A DNA stretch of 64,000 bases from Chloroflexota bacterium (GTDB taxonomy: Bacteria; Chloroflexota; Dehalococcoidia; Tepidiformales; Tepidiformaceae), in assembly GCA_026702615.1 (NCBI GenBank), contig JAPPBY010000028.1, positions 24,628-88,627 on the forward strand, read 5' to 3'. Below, piece after piece: positions 36,091 to 44,139 of this stretch. The translations under genes were made by a program, and so were the position numbers. The notes below the pieces were generated by a model. It saw only the letters and a program-made list of their open reading frames with translations. It searched no databases and was not told the DNA's origin. How positions within the stretch are numbered: the stretch's first letter is position 1; each line of letters starts with the position of its first letter.

Positions 36091-38151
36091 ATGACCCGTC
36101 GAGAGCGTGGCCGGCCGCGCCACCCTGGCCCCCTCACCCCCGCCGAACAGCGCGTCCTCGACGAGCTCCGTAAGGGCGGCACCAACGCCGAGATCGCCGT
36201 GCGCCTCGGCATCAGCCCCGACGCCGTCAAGTACCACATCTCCAACATGCTCGGGAAGCTCGACCTCCCCGACCGCCACGCCCTCGCCGCCTGGCGCCCC
36301 GATCGGGAGCGTCGCCGCTGGCTCGGCCTCGCCGTTCCGGCGGGGCTCGCTTCCCTTGGCCGGCCGCTGGTGTGGGGTGGCGTGGGGCTGGGTCTAGCAA
36401 CCGCGGTCGCGGTGGTGGCACTGCTGGTGGCCGTCATTGCGGGCGGTGAGGAGCCGCAGTCTGTGGTGTCCCCCGCGCCAACCGCGAAGCCTACATCGAC
36501 GGCAGAAGCAGGGGGATCCCCCGAGCCCACGCCGCGTGCTCCGACCCCCGCATCGACCTCCAGTCCCTCCACCCCTCCGCCTGGGCAGCCGACGGAAGAT
36601 CCGGTCGTAGAGATGAGCCTCGGATTGGAGTTCACGTGTGCGGTCAGACAGTCTGGGGCGCTGCTGTGTTGGGGATCGATCCGTGGTGAGGAACTCGATG
36701 TCCCTCCGGGACAGTATCGCTCCGTTAGCGCCCACCTCTACTACGTGTGCGCGGTCCGGGAGACTGGTGATGCAATCTGCTGGGGTGAGGAAGATGAAGG
36801 CAGGACAGATCCCCCTCAGGGAGAATTCACCTCGGTTAGCACGGGAGCGTTGCACGCTTGCGGAATGCGCGCGTCCGGAGAAGTCATTTGCTGGGGAAGC
36901 AATGAGGAAGGGCAGTTAGACGCGCCTTCAGGGCAGTTCGTCTCGGTGAGCGCGGGTGGGGATCAGGCCTGTGCCGTGAAGCAATCGGGCGAGGTCGCTT
37001 GCTGGGGTGAGGAGGTCTGGCCCCGGATTCAGCGGCCGCAGGGGACCTATCGCTCCGTGAGCGTGAGCGGCGGCTACGCGTGTGGGCTGCGCCCGACGGG
37101 CGAGGTCGCCTGCTGGGGGAGCACCCCTCCCGCTTCCGCCGTTCAGCCGCCGGGAAAGTACCTCTCGGTAAGCACGAAGGGCGGGAATGCATGTGGCATC
37201 CGGGAGTCAGGAGAAATCCACTGCTGGGCCGGTGACTACTGGGTCGACGCCAGAGTGCCTGCTGGAGAGTTCCGCTCCGTGAGCGTGGGCTTCATCCACG
37301 CGTGTGCAATCCGACAGTCGGGCGGCGTGCTGTGCTGGTCGATGGACGACTATGGGCAGGCGGACGTTCCCTCCGGGACTTACGCATCAGTGAGCGCAGG
37401 TGAAGAGCGCACCTGCGCGGTTCGCGCGTCTGGGGCGCTGACCTGCTGGGGCGGCGCCAAGGACGGCCCGCGTTCACTACCACCGGGCCAGTTCAAGTCC
37501 GTGAGTGCAGACCTGCCGGGTACCTGCGCGCTTCGGGAGTCGGGCGAGATCATCTGCTGGGGCGACGACTGGACGTACGCGCCCACGGGACGATTCGTGG
37601 CAGTTGAGGTTGGATCGGCTCATGCATGCGGCTTGGCGGAAACTGGTGAACTCGTCTGTTGGGGCCCTGACGGCCAGGCCATGCCTGGAACACCGCCCGG
37701 GCAGTTTCGTGTGTTCAGTGTTGGCTTCCGCGCTGCCTGCGCGATAAGCGAAATCGGTGACGTGGTGTGCTGGGGGAACAATCGGAATGTGGAGGGTGGT
37801 CCCTCTGGGACATACAGCTCGGTGAGCGTGGGCGCACATCACGTTTGCGCACTCAGGGAGTCCGGGGAGATCGACTGTTGGGGGAGTCCCCTATACGAGT
37901 TGCTAGTGGAAGCCCCAGCGGGCCAGTACCGCGCTGTCAGCGCCGGTACCGGCCACACCTGCGCATTGCGAGTGACGGGTGAGATTGACTGCTGGGGTGA
38001 CAACACCTACGGCCAGACGGACGCCCCGCCTGCCACATTTGTTTCCGTGAGCGCCGGGCGGCTTCATACCTGCGCGCTCACAGAGTCGGGCGAGGTGGCT
38101 TGCTGGGGTGGCAAGTACCTCGCCGCCCAGGTGCCACCCGACCTCCGATAG
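36091..38151 (+). CDS. LuxR-type HTH / transmembrane / double RCC1-propeller protein
   Basis: 686-aa protein. Residues 14-65 form a LuxR/GerE helix-turn-helix (LTPAEQRVLDELRKGGTNAE, then GISPDAVKYHISNMLGKL). A single hydrophobic helix lies at about 94-117, then a Pro/Thr/Ser linker (120-170). From about 172 to the end are fourteen RCC1-like repeats of 35-40 residues, each with two Cys in the pattern C-A/G-hydrophobic-R-x-S/T-G-E-x3-C-W-G. Fourteen is twice seven, so two seven-bladed propellers are likely, stabilised by a disulphide in each blade. Topology implies DNA binding inside and a sensor outside. Targets and ligand are unknown. The gene has codon use and GC (about 62%) below its neighbours in the repeat part. 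Confidence 0.88.
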   Translation: MTRRERGRPRHPGPLTPAEQRVLDELRKGGTNAEIAVRLGISPDAVKYHISNMLGKLDLPDRHALAAWRPDRERRRWLGLAVPAGLASLGRPLVWGGVGLGLATAVAVVALLVAVIAGGEEPQSVVSPAPTAKPTSTAEAGGSPEPTPRAPTPASTSSPSTPPPGQPTEDPVVEMSLGLEFTCAVRQSGALLCWGSIRGEELDVPPGQYRSVSAHLYYVCAVRETGDAICWGEEDEGRTDPPQGEFTSVSTGALHACGMRASGEVICWGSNEEGQLDAPSGQFVSVSAGGDQACAVKQSGEVACWGEEVWPRIQRPQGTYRSVSVSGGYACGLRPTGEVACWGSTPPASAVQPPGKYLSVSTKGGNACGIRESGEIHCWAGDYWVDARVPAGEFRSVSVGFIHACAIRQSGGVLCWSMDDYGQADVPSGTYASVSAGEERTCAVRASGALTCWGGAKDGPRSLPPGQFKSVSADLPGTCALRESGEIICWGDDWTYAPTGRFVAVEVGSAHACGLAETGELVCWGPDGQAMPGTPPGQFRVFSVGFRAACAISEIGDVVCWGNNRNVEGGPSGTYSSVSVGAHHVCALRESGEIDCWGSPLYELLVEAPAGQYRAVSAGTGHTCALRVTGEIDCWGDNTYGQTDAPPATFVSVSAGRLHTCALTESGEVACWGGKYLAAQVPPDLR

Positions 38152-38160
38152 CAATAGCCC

Positions 38161-38469
38161 CTACCCCGCCAGCTCCCGCAGCAGCGACTCCGCCCGCTCT
38201 AACCGCTCCAGGATGCCCCACTGGCCGTGGATGTTGAGCGTCATGTTGGCCGCGTTGCCGCGCACCCCCGCCACCCGGCCTCCCTCGCCCACGTCGCGCT
38301 GGTAGCGCGCCACCTCGTCCGACTCCGCCCCGAACGCCGCCGTCAGCACCTCGACCGTACGCGCGTCCCACTGGTCGTACTCGAACGGGTTCGGGCCCGT
38401 CCCGCGCAGGCGCGGGATGAGCGCGATCTGCGCCTCGATGCGGGTCCGGTCGGCGTCGGTTGCGGGCAT
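38161..38469 (-). CDS. Small unknown protein (102 aa)
   Basis: 102-aa soluble protein beginning MPATDADRTRIEAQIALIPR. It contains NPFEYDQWDARTVEVL and ends in a helical ERLERAESLLRELAG. I do not recognise a family. TAGAAT ends seven bases before the ATG (leaderless type), which sets the start at 38469 rather than the longer frame. It follows rimI on the same strand by 26 bases. Confidence 0.6.
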   Translation of the reverse strand: MPATDADRTRIEAQIALIPRLRGTGPNPFEYDQWDARTVEVLTAAFGAESDEVARYQRDVGEGGRVAGVRGNAANMTLNIHGQWGILERLERAESLLRELAG

Positions 38470-38495
38470 GCGCGGGATTCTACCCACGAGCGTCG

Positions 38496-38951
38496 CTAGC
38501 CGCCCACGCCCAACGCGAGCGTCATGATGACCGCGTCCTCGCCGTCGGCGTAATAACGACGCCGCTCCCCCACCTCCTCGAACCCGCACCCCGCATAGAG
38601 CGCCCGCGCTGCCCCGTTCGAGGCGCGCACCTCCAGCGTGACCGCCTCCGCCCCGAGAGACCCCGCCAGCGCCACCAGCGCCGTCACCAACCGCCGCCCG
38701 TGACCCCGCCGCCGCGGCTCCTCCGCCACCGCCAGCGACGTGATGTGCGCGTCGTCCGGCGCCAGCCAGAGGCTCCCCACCCCCACGACCTCACTCCCCA
38801 CCTCCAGCACCACCGCCCGCGTGCGCTCGTCGTCGAGCTCCGTGCGCCGCGCCTCCAGGGAGCGCGACGGCAGGTCCGATGCCTCCTCGATCGCCGCCAC
38901 GGCCGCGAGGTCGGCCTCCATCAAGGAGCGCAGGACGAACGGTTCGGCCAT
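38496..38951 (-). CDS. rimI: Ribosomal-protein-alanine N-acetyltransferase
   Basis: 151-aa GNAT acetyltransferase. The acetyl-CoA loop reads RRRGHGRRL, matching R/Q-x-x-G-x-G/A. The C-terminal segment LEVRASNGAARALYAGCGF followed by GERRRYYADGEDAVIM is the RimI signature (family: LEVR-SN-AA--LY---GF---G-R--YY---EDA--M). RimI acetylates ribosomal protein S18 or similar N-termini. The start at 38951 has TACGAT six bases upstream and no ribosome site. tsaB/tsaD, frequent partners, are not in the window. Divergent from thiamine diphosphokinase by about 50 bases. Confidence 0.85.
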   Translation of the reverse strand: MAEPFVLRSLMEADLAAVAAIEEASDLPSRSLEARRTELDDERTRAVVLEVGSEVVGVGSLWLAPDDAHITSLAVAEEPRRRGHGRRLVTALVALAGSLGAEAVTLEVRASNGAARALYAGCGFEEVGERRRYYADGEDAVIMTLALGVGG

Positions 38952-38957
38952 GCCCCG

Positions 38958-38963
38958 ATCGTA
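38958..38963 (-). promoter_or_regulatory. -10 TACGAT, 6 nt before rimI
   Basis: Minus-strand TACGAT ends six bases before ATG 38951; no Shine-Dalgarno sequence. The same hexamer and spacing occur at 47126-47131. Confidence 0.5.
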
Positions 38964-39006
38964 GCGCCGCTTTGACAACACTCCCGCCGACGGGTTCCCT
39001 GTGACC

Positions 39007-39636
39007 ATGCGTGCCCTCGTCATCGCCAACGGCGACCCGCCCTCCGCAGCGCTCCTCGAGGAACTGCGGGAGGGCGCCGCGCTCGTCGTCGCCGCCGATG
39101 GCGGCGCCCGCAGCGCTCTCGCCCTCGGCCTGATGCCCGACATCGTCACCGGCGACCTCGACTCCATCGGCGACGCCCGCCACGCCATCCCCGCCGACCG
39201 CATCCGCCCCAACGCCGACCCCAACGGCACCGACCTCGAGAAGGCCGTCGCGCTCTGCCTCGAAGAAGGCTGCGACGCCGTCGACATCATCGGCGGCGGG
39301 GGCGGTCGCGCCGACCACGCCCTCGCCAACCTCAGCGCCCTCGTCCGCTTCGGGCGGCGGGCGCGCGTGCGCATGGTCGATGAGCGCTTCGCCATCGAGC
39401 TCGTCGACGGCGAGACTGAGGTCGATGGCCCCGAGGGCACGGTCGTCTCGCTCGTTGGCATCGGGCGCTGCGAGGGCGTCACCACCAGCGGCCTCCGTTG
39501 GGAGCTCGAGAACGCGTCCCTCGACTTCAGCGCCTACGGCGTCCACAACGAGATCGCCACCTCCCCCGCCCGCGTCTCCGTGCGCTCCGGTGACCTCCTG
39601 CTGTTCCGGGGTCGCTGGGTCGAACACCACGCCTGA
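39007..39636 (+). CDS. thiN: Thiamine diphosphokinase
   Basis: Transfers pyrophosphate from ATP to thiamine, giving thiamine diphosphate. About 209 aa. The catalytic N-terminal domain shows ALVIANGD at the start, VAADGGARSALALGLMPDIVTGDLDSI (the D-x-D region) and IIGGGGGRADHALANL. The C-terminal beta-sandwich (EGTVVSLVG; GVTTSGLRWELEN) is the thiamine-binding domain. The GTG at 39001 would add two residues; I use the ATG because the family starts there. It is divergent from rimI and about 75 bases upstream of an acyl-CoA dehydrogenase gene. Confidence 0.88.
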   Translation: MRALVIANGDPPSAALLEELREGAALVVAADGGARSALALGLMPDIVTGDLDSIGDARHAIPADRIRPNADPNGTDLEKAVALCLEEGCDAVDIIGGGGGRADHALANLSALVRFGRRARVRMVDERFAIELVDGETEVDGPEGTVVSLVGIGRCEGVTTSGLRWELENASLDFSAYGVHNEIATSPARVSVRSGDLLLFRGRWVEHHA

Positions 39637-39711
39637 GCGCCCCGCCCCTCGCGGCCAACAGACACCGCGCTACACTGCCCTTCCGCCCACCCGGGCCGCG
39701 AGGAACTTGCC

Positions 39712-40941
39712 ATGGAAGCTACAACGCTGGCCGTCGCCGACAGCCCCACCCTGAGCCCCGAGATCAACGAGATCCGGCAGCGCACCTCCGCCATCGTCAC
39801 CGAGGAGATCATCCCCAACGAGGACCTCCTCCGGCGCGACGTCGCCCAGTCGGGCGACCTGCGCGGACGAATCCAGGAGCGCGTCAAGGCGGAGGGTCTC
39901 TGGGCCCCCCACCTGCCGATCGAGTACGGCGGCATGGGCGTCGGCTTCCTCGGGCACGCCTACATGAACGAGGTGCTCGCCTGGAGCCCCTTCTCCAACC
40001 CTCTCTTTGGGGTCGTCGCCCCCGACTCGGGCAACCAGACCATCCTCATCAAGTACGGCACCGAGGAGCAGAAGAAGCAGTGGCTCGAGCCCTCCATCCG
40101 CGGCGAGATCCGCTCCTGCTACTCCATGACCGAGCCCGACCAGCCCGGCTCTGACCCCTACTCCATCCAGACTCGCGCCACCCGGGACGGCGACGAGTGG
40201 GTCATCAACGGGCGCAAATGGTTCACCTCCGGCGCCCACCGCGCGGCCTTCGCCATCGTCATGTGCCGCACTGAGGAGGAGGACGGCGAGGGCGGCGTGC
40301 GCGACAAGATGACCCAGATCATCGTTCCCACCGATGCCCCCGGCTTCAACATCATCCGCAGCGTCCCAGTCTGGGGTCACGACGGCGACCACTGCGAGAT
40401 CGACTACGACAACGTGCGCGTGCCCGTCACCAACCAGCTCGGGCGCACCGGGTCGGGTCACCAGGCCGCCCAGGACCGCCTCGGCGCCGGCCGCGTCTTC
40501 CACTGCATGAACTCGGTCGGCCAGATGTGGCGCGCCTTCGACGTCATGATGCAGCGCGTCATGACCCGCAACGTCCACGGCGGCCCCATGCAGGACAAGC
40601 AGTTCATCCAGGGCTTCATCGCCGACTCCTACATCGACATCCAGTCCGCCCGCCTCATGACCATCCACTGCGCCGAGCGCATCGACGCCGGCGTGAACGC
40701 GCGCTCCGACATCTCTGCGATCAAGATAGCCGTGCCGGCCGCCTTCGAGCGCGTCGTCGACCGCGCAATCCAGGTCTACGGGGCGAAGGGCGTCTCCACC
40801 GACACGCCCCTGGAGGGCATGTACCGCGGCGCCCGCACTCTGCGCATCCTCGACGGTCCCGACGAGGTGCATCGCATCGTCATCGCGAAGAACGTCCTGC
40901 GCCGCTACCGGGACGGCATGTCCTGGGACTTCGGGGCGTAG
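39712..40941 (+). CDS. Acyl-CoA dehydrogenase (ACAD10/11-like)
   Basis: FAD-dependent alpha,beta-dehydrogenase of acyl-CoA thioesters, 409 aa. Features in order: N-terminal helices with WAPHLPIEYGGMGVG; the FAD-binding segment CYSMTEPDQPGSDP and WVINGRKWFTSGA; and near the C-terminus IQVYGAKGVSTDTPLEGMYRGARTLR with DGPDEVHR. The DGPDEVH motif is typical of the ACAD10/11 group, where its Asp replaces the usual catalytic Glu region. GAGGAA precedes the ATG by six bases; TACACT lies 35 bases upstream. Probable role: oxidation of an unusual acyl chain. The next gene is unrelated. Confidence 0.9.
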   Translation: MEATTLAVADSPTLSPEINEIRQRTSAIVTEEIIPNEDLLRRDVAQSGDLRGRIQERVKAEGLWAPHLPIEYGGMGVGFLGHAYMNEVLAWSPFSNPLFGVVAPDSGNQTILIKYGTEEQKKQWLEPSIRGEIRSCYSMTEPDQPGSDPYSIQTRATRDGDEWVINGRKWFTSGAHRAAFAIVMCRTEEEDGEGGVRDKMTQIIVPTDAPGFNIIRSVPVWGHDGDHCEIDYDNVRVPVTNQLGRTGSGHQAAQDRLGAGRVFHCMNSVGQMWRAFDVMMQRVMTRNVHGGPMQDKQFIQGFIADSYIDIQSARLMTIHCAERIDAGVNARSDISAIKIAVPAAFERVVDRAIQVYGAKGVSTDTPLEGMYRGARTLRILDGPDEVHRIVIAKNVLRRYRDGMSWDFGA

Positions 40942-40964
40942 GGCTCCGACCCTCCCGCGACACG

Positions 40965-41354
40965 ATGGTCCCGGAGTTCGCCGATGAACACGCGATTGAC
41001 AAGTTCGCGACAAGCGTCGGGGAGTGGCTCCTCACCCAGCGCTTTGGCTCGGTCGTTCCCGTAGCCTACCGGCACTTCCTCTGGGAACCGCCCGGCGACT
41101 GGCGGATCGACCCGCCGCACGTCGTGATCGAGCTCACCGTCGAGGATCCCCCGCCGCCTCCGGACAACTGGCGCTCGCTCCCTTTCGAGGAGCAGGTCCG
41201 GGCCTGGCACTGGCCGGAATCCGACACCGACGCCGCCGAGATGGCCGCGCTCGGCTTCGCGCTGACCCAGGAGATCCCCGCCGGACTCGCGCCGCTCCAC
41301 CCGGTGAGCGTCAAGTTCCTCGCACGTAGCGAGGCGGAAGCGGACGGGCGGTAG
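40965..41354 (+). CDS. Unknown protein (129 aa)
   Basis: 129-aa soluble, acidic and Trp-rich protein. It begins MVPEFADEHAIDKFATSVGE and contains AYRHFLWEPPGDWRIDPPH and VRAWHWPESDTDAAEM. No family recognised. It follows the acyl-CoA dehydrogenase gene by 23 bases without a visible ribosome site, and is convergent with the alpha/beta hydrolase gene 10 bases away. The ATG at 40965 is preferred, as longer readings overlap the dehydrogenase. Confidence 0.55.
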   Translation: MVPEFADEHAIDKFATSVGEWLLTQRFGSVVPVAYRHFLWEPPGDWRIDPPHVVIELTVEDPPPPPDNWRSLPFEEQVRAWHWPESDTDAAEMAALGFALTQEIPAGLAPLHPVSVKFLARSEAEADGR

Positions 41355-41364
41355 CGAGGAAGAC

Positions 41365-42126
41365 CTACCCCGCGACTTCCTCCGCGAACGCCGCCAGGTC
41401 CCGCGCGAACGACTCCGGCTCCAGCAGCATCTGTACATGGCTCGATCGCATCTCGCGAGTGGGCCACCCTTGCTCGCCCGCTGTCGCCGCCGCCCCGTCG
41501 TACGTCTCGGAGAGGTGCAGGTAGCCGACGGGCGCGTCGGGCCAGCTCGCCGGAACCGGGAGTGGCTCCTCCAGCACCTCGATCGGCGTCGGGCGCTTCC
41601 CCGCGAACACCGTCGAGTTCACGTCGGCCATGTTGTTTGGTGCTAGGGTGACCGCGTCTCGCAGAAGGTCCAGCGGCCACTCCCGCACCGTATCCGTTGC
41701 CACCGCCCGTGGGGCGTGTGGCGCCAGCCGGCCCCGCGGCAAGGACGCTTCGCCCGCCGCCAGCCGGAACTCCTCGATGTGCGCCTCGTCCGTGAACATG
41801 TCGAAGAGGCTCGCCCCATCCTTCGGCAGGTCCGCATCGACCAGCACGTAGGCCGCCGGCCCGTCGATCTGCTCGCCCAGCTTCGGCAGCAGCGGACCCG
41901 CTCCCTCGTGCCCCACCAGCACCGCCTCGCTCGTATCCATCGAGACGTCCGCCAGCTCCAGTGCGAACAGGTCGCAGTGGTGCTTCCAATACGTGCCCTC
42001 GCGCATGGCCGGCGAGTTCAGCGCCGGGAGGACCACGGACGCGCCCATCTTGCGCAGCTCGGTGGCCACGGGTACCCACGTAAACGGTCCGATCAGGGGT
42101 CCGTGCACCAGGATGAACGGTCTCAT
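41365..42126 (-). CDS. Alpha/beta-hydrolase fold protein lacking the catalytic Ser
   Basis: 253-aa protein of the esterase/hydroxynitrile lyase-like group. It starts MRPFILVHGPLIGPFTWVPV, the usual oxyanion loop. The nucleophile elbow reads LVGHEGAGPLL near residue 71, where the family has GHSxGG, so the Ser is replaced by Glu. The late His is retained in SSHVQMLLEPESFARDL. A different chemistry or a non-catalytic role is possible. GGAGG lies seven bases before the ATG. It is followed by the convergent 129-aa gene. Confidence 0.78.
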   Translation of the reverse strand: MRPFILVHGPLIGPFTWVPVATELRKMGASVVLPALNSPAMREGTYWKHHCDLFALELADVSMDTSEAVLVGHEGAGPLLPKLGEQIDGPAAYVLVDADLPKDGASLFDMFTDEAHIEEFRLAAGEASLPRGRLAPHAPRAVATDTVREWPLDLLRDAVTLAPNNMADVNSTVFAGKRPTPIEVLEEPLPVPASWPDAPVGYLHLSETYDGAAATAGEQGWPTREMRSSHVQMLLEPESFARDLAAFAEEVAG

Positions 42127-42204
42127 GGGATAACCTCCGTCACCCGCGGGCGATGCGCGTGATTCTAGCGAGATTCCGCCCCAGATCGAGGGCTGATCGA
42201 GCCG

Positions 42205-42312
42205 CTAGCTGCGGCGCAGCCCCCAGCCTTCCGGCAGGAACGACGACACGCCCAGCAGCACGCCGACCCCCACCAGGGCCCAGCCCGCACAGGCGAATCC
42301 GCACAGTTCCAT
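42205..42312 (-). CDS. Small membrane protein (35 aa)
   Basis: A 35-residue reading frame, MELCGFACAGWALVGVGVLL followed by GVSSFLPEGWGLRRS. It has one hydrophobic helix with two Cys near its start. AGGAG lies seven bases before the ATG, and the upstream SDR stop is only four bases before it, so it looks like a translationally linked second cistron. Unknown function. Confidence 0.5.
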   Translation of the reverse strand: MELCGFACAGWALVGVGVLLGVSSFLPEGWGLRRS

Positions 42313-42316
42313 GTCC

Positions 42317-43219
42317 CTACTCCTGCTTCTTGGCCTCGAAAGCGGCGCGCGTCTCGCGTACCGACCACCAGACCTCGGAGTTATCGAGCGTCGTAATTTC
42401 GTCCCAGCGCGCTTCCACGTCGTCCGCGGTCGCGCCCGGGATGGCGACGCGCTCATTCTGCACGATCGCGGCCCGCCCGAAGGAGCCGCTGGCCGCGGTG
42501 ATGATCATTCCGCTGGTCTCGCACGAGTCGCTGGCCATGTACGTCACCGCTGGCGCCACCAGGTCTGGGCTCATCGCCGCCTGCTGCTCCGCCGACACCT
42601 CTCGTACCGAGGTCGTCATGCGTGTGGCCGCGCCCGGATTGAGGCAGTTCACCATCACGTTGTACTTGTCGCCTTCGAGCTTGGCGACGTTCATCAGCCC
42701 GATCAGCCCCGCCTTCGCGGCGGCGTAGTTCGACTGCCCGAAGTTCCCGAGGAAGCCCGAGTTCGAGGTCGTCAGGATCACGCGCCCGTAGTGCTGCTGG
42801 CGGAAGACCGGCCAGGCGTGGTGGAGCAGGTTGTAGCCGCCGTTCAGGTGGACGGCGAGCACCTTCAGCCAGTCGGCCTCGGGCAGGTTGTGCAGGGCGC
42901 GATCGCGCAGGATGCCCGCGTTCGACACGAGAATGTCGAGGCGGCCCCAGGTGTCGATCGCCTGCTTGATCATGTTGTAGGCGTCTTCGTAGCTGGTGAC
43001 GTCGCCGGTGTTGGCGGCGGCGGTGCCGCCCTCCGCCTCGATCTCCCGCACGACGGACTCGGCCACGGAGATGTCCTCGTCCTCGCCGTCGAGGGTGCCC
43101 CCGAGATCGTTGACGATGACCTTCGCGCCGTGCCGGGCGAGGTCCATGGCGATGCTTCGGCCGACTCCGCGGCCCGCGCCCGTCACGAGGGCGACGCGTT
43201 CGAGCAGTGATACTGGCAA
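42317..43219 (-). CDS. SDR-family dehydrogenase, (3R)-hydroxyacyl-CoA dehydrogenase-like
   Basis: 300-aa short-chain dehydrogenase. RVALVTGAGRGVGRSIAMDL followed by KVIVNDLGG resembles the N-domain of peroxisomal multifunctional enzyme type 2, which oxidises 3-hydroxyacyl-CoA. Catalytic Ser is in TTSNSGFLG and Tyr-Lys in NYAAAK. The start is TTG at 43219: AAGGAG lies seven bases upstream, and no ATG/GTG exists closer to the fold. The neighbouring acyl-CoA dehydrogenase at 39712 fits beta-oxidation-like metabolism. A 35-aa membrane cistron follows. Confidence 0.85.
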   Translation of the reverse strand: MPVSLLERVALVTGAGRGVGRSIAMDLARHGAKVIVNDLGGTLDGEDEDISVAESVVREIEAEGGTAAANTGDVTSYEDAYNMIKQAIDTWGRLDILVSNAGILRDRALHNLPEADWLKVLAVHLNGGYNLLHHAWPVFRQQHYGRVILTTSNSGFLGNFGQSNYAAAKAGLIGLMNVAKLEGDKYNVMVNCLNPGAATRMTTSVREVSAEQQAAMSPDLVAPAVTYMASDSCETSGMIITAASGSFGRAAIVQNERVAIPGATADDVEARWDEITTLDNSEVWWSVRETRAAFEAKKQE

Positions 43220-43319
43220 GCCAGGGCTCCTTATCCTGAAAGAAGGTTCAGCAGGGAAGGGTGACGCGAACTCGCGCCCCCGTCCAGCGTGGACGCCAGT
43301 TCGAAGCGGAGGCCAGCGT

Positions 43320-44135
43320 ATGCCGGGCAGAGTCGAGGGCAAGGTCGCAATCGTCGTCGGCGCGGGGCAGACGCCCGGCGCCACCATCGGCAACGGACGC
43401 GCCACCGCCATCCTCCTCGCCCGCGAGGGCGCATCCGTCGTCGTCGCCGACCGCGACCTCGCCTCCGCCGAAGAGACGGTTGCCATGATCGCGGACGAGG
43501 GCGGAACCGCCAGCGCCTGCGAAGTCGACGCCACCAGCGAGGAGAGCCTCGCCGCCATGGTTGCCGACACCGTCGCCCGCCACGGCGGCCTCGACATCCT
43601 CCACAACAACGTCGGCGCCAGCGTGGGCGCGGGCGACGCCTCCCCCATGGAGATGACTGAGGAGGGTTTCGACAACATCGTCGCCCTTAACCTGAAGAGC
43701 CACTGGCTCGCCTCGCGACAGGCCATCCCCGCCATGCGCGAACGTGGCGGCGGCTCCATCGTCAACATCTCCTCGATGGCCGCGCGCCACGCCTACCCCT
43801 TCCTCGGCTACAAGGCCACGAAAACCGCCCTCCTCGCCCTCACCGAGCAGCTCGCCGCCCAGCACGCCCGCGACAACATCCGCGTCAACGCCATCCTGCC
43901 GGGCGCCATGAACACGCCCATGGCCATCGAGCCGCGCGTCGCCGCCGGCGCCGACCGCGCCGAGCTCGTGGCGAAGCGCGACAGCCGCATCCCCCTGGGC
44001 GGCAAGATGGGCACGGGCTGGGACGTCGGCTACGCCGCCCTCTTCCTCCACTCCGACGAGGCCCGCTTCATCTCCGGCGTCTCCCTCCACGTCGACGGCG
44101 CCGAGCACGTCAGCGACAACGTCGCCGGTCAATAA
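43320..44135 (+). CDS. SDR-family oxidoreductase
   Basis: 271-aa short-chain dehydrogenase beginning MPGRVEGKVAIVVGAGQTPG. The cofactor loop has an insert (VGAGQTPGATIGNGRA) compared with TGxxxGIG. Strand 4 reads NNVGAS instead of NNAG. Catalytic residues are intact, with Ser in NISSMAAR and YKATK. GGAGG lies seven bases upstream of ATG 43320. It is divergent from the (3R)-hydroxyacyl-type SDR with 100 bases between, and convergent with an MFS gene. The C-terminus GVSLHVDGAEHVSD is the usual SDR end motif. Confidence 0.85.
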   Translation: MPGRVEGKVAIVVGAGQTPGATIGNGRATAILLAREGASVVVADRDLASAEETVAMIADEGGTASACEVDATSEESLAAMVADTVARHGGLDILHNNVGASVGAGDASPMEMTEEGFDNIVALNLKSHWLASRQAIPAMRERGGGSIVNISSMAARHAYPFLGYKATKTALLALTEQLAAQHARDNIRVNAILPGAMNTPMAIEPRVAAGADRAELVAKRDSRIPLGGKMGTGWDVGYAALFLHSDEARFISGVSLHVDGAEHVSDNVAGQ

Positions 44136-44139
44136 GGCG

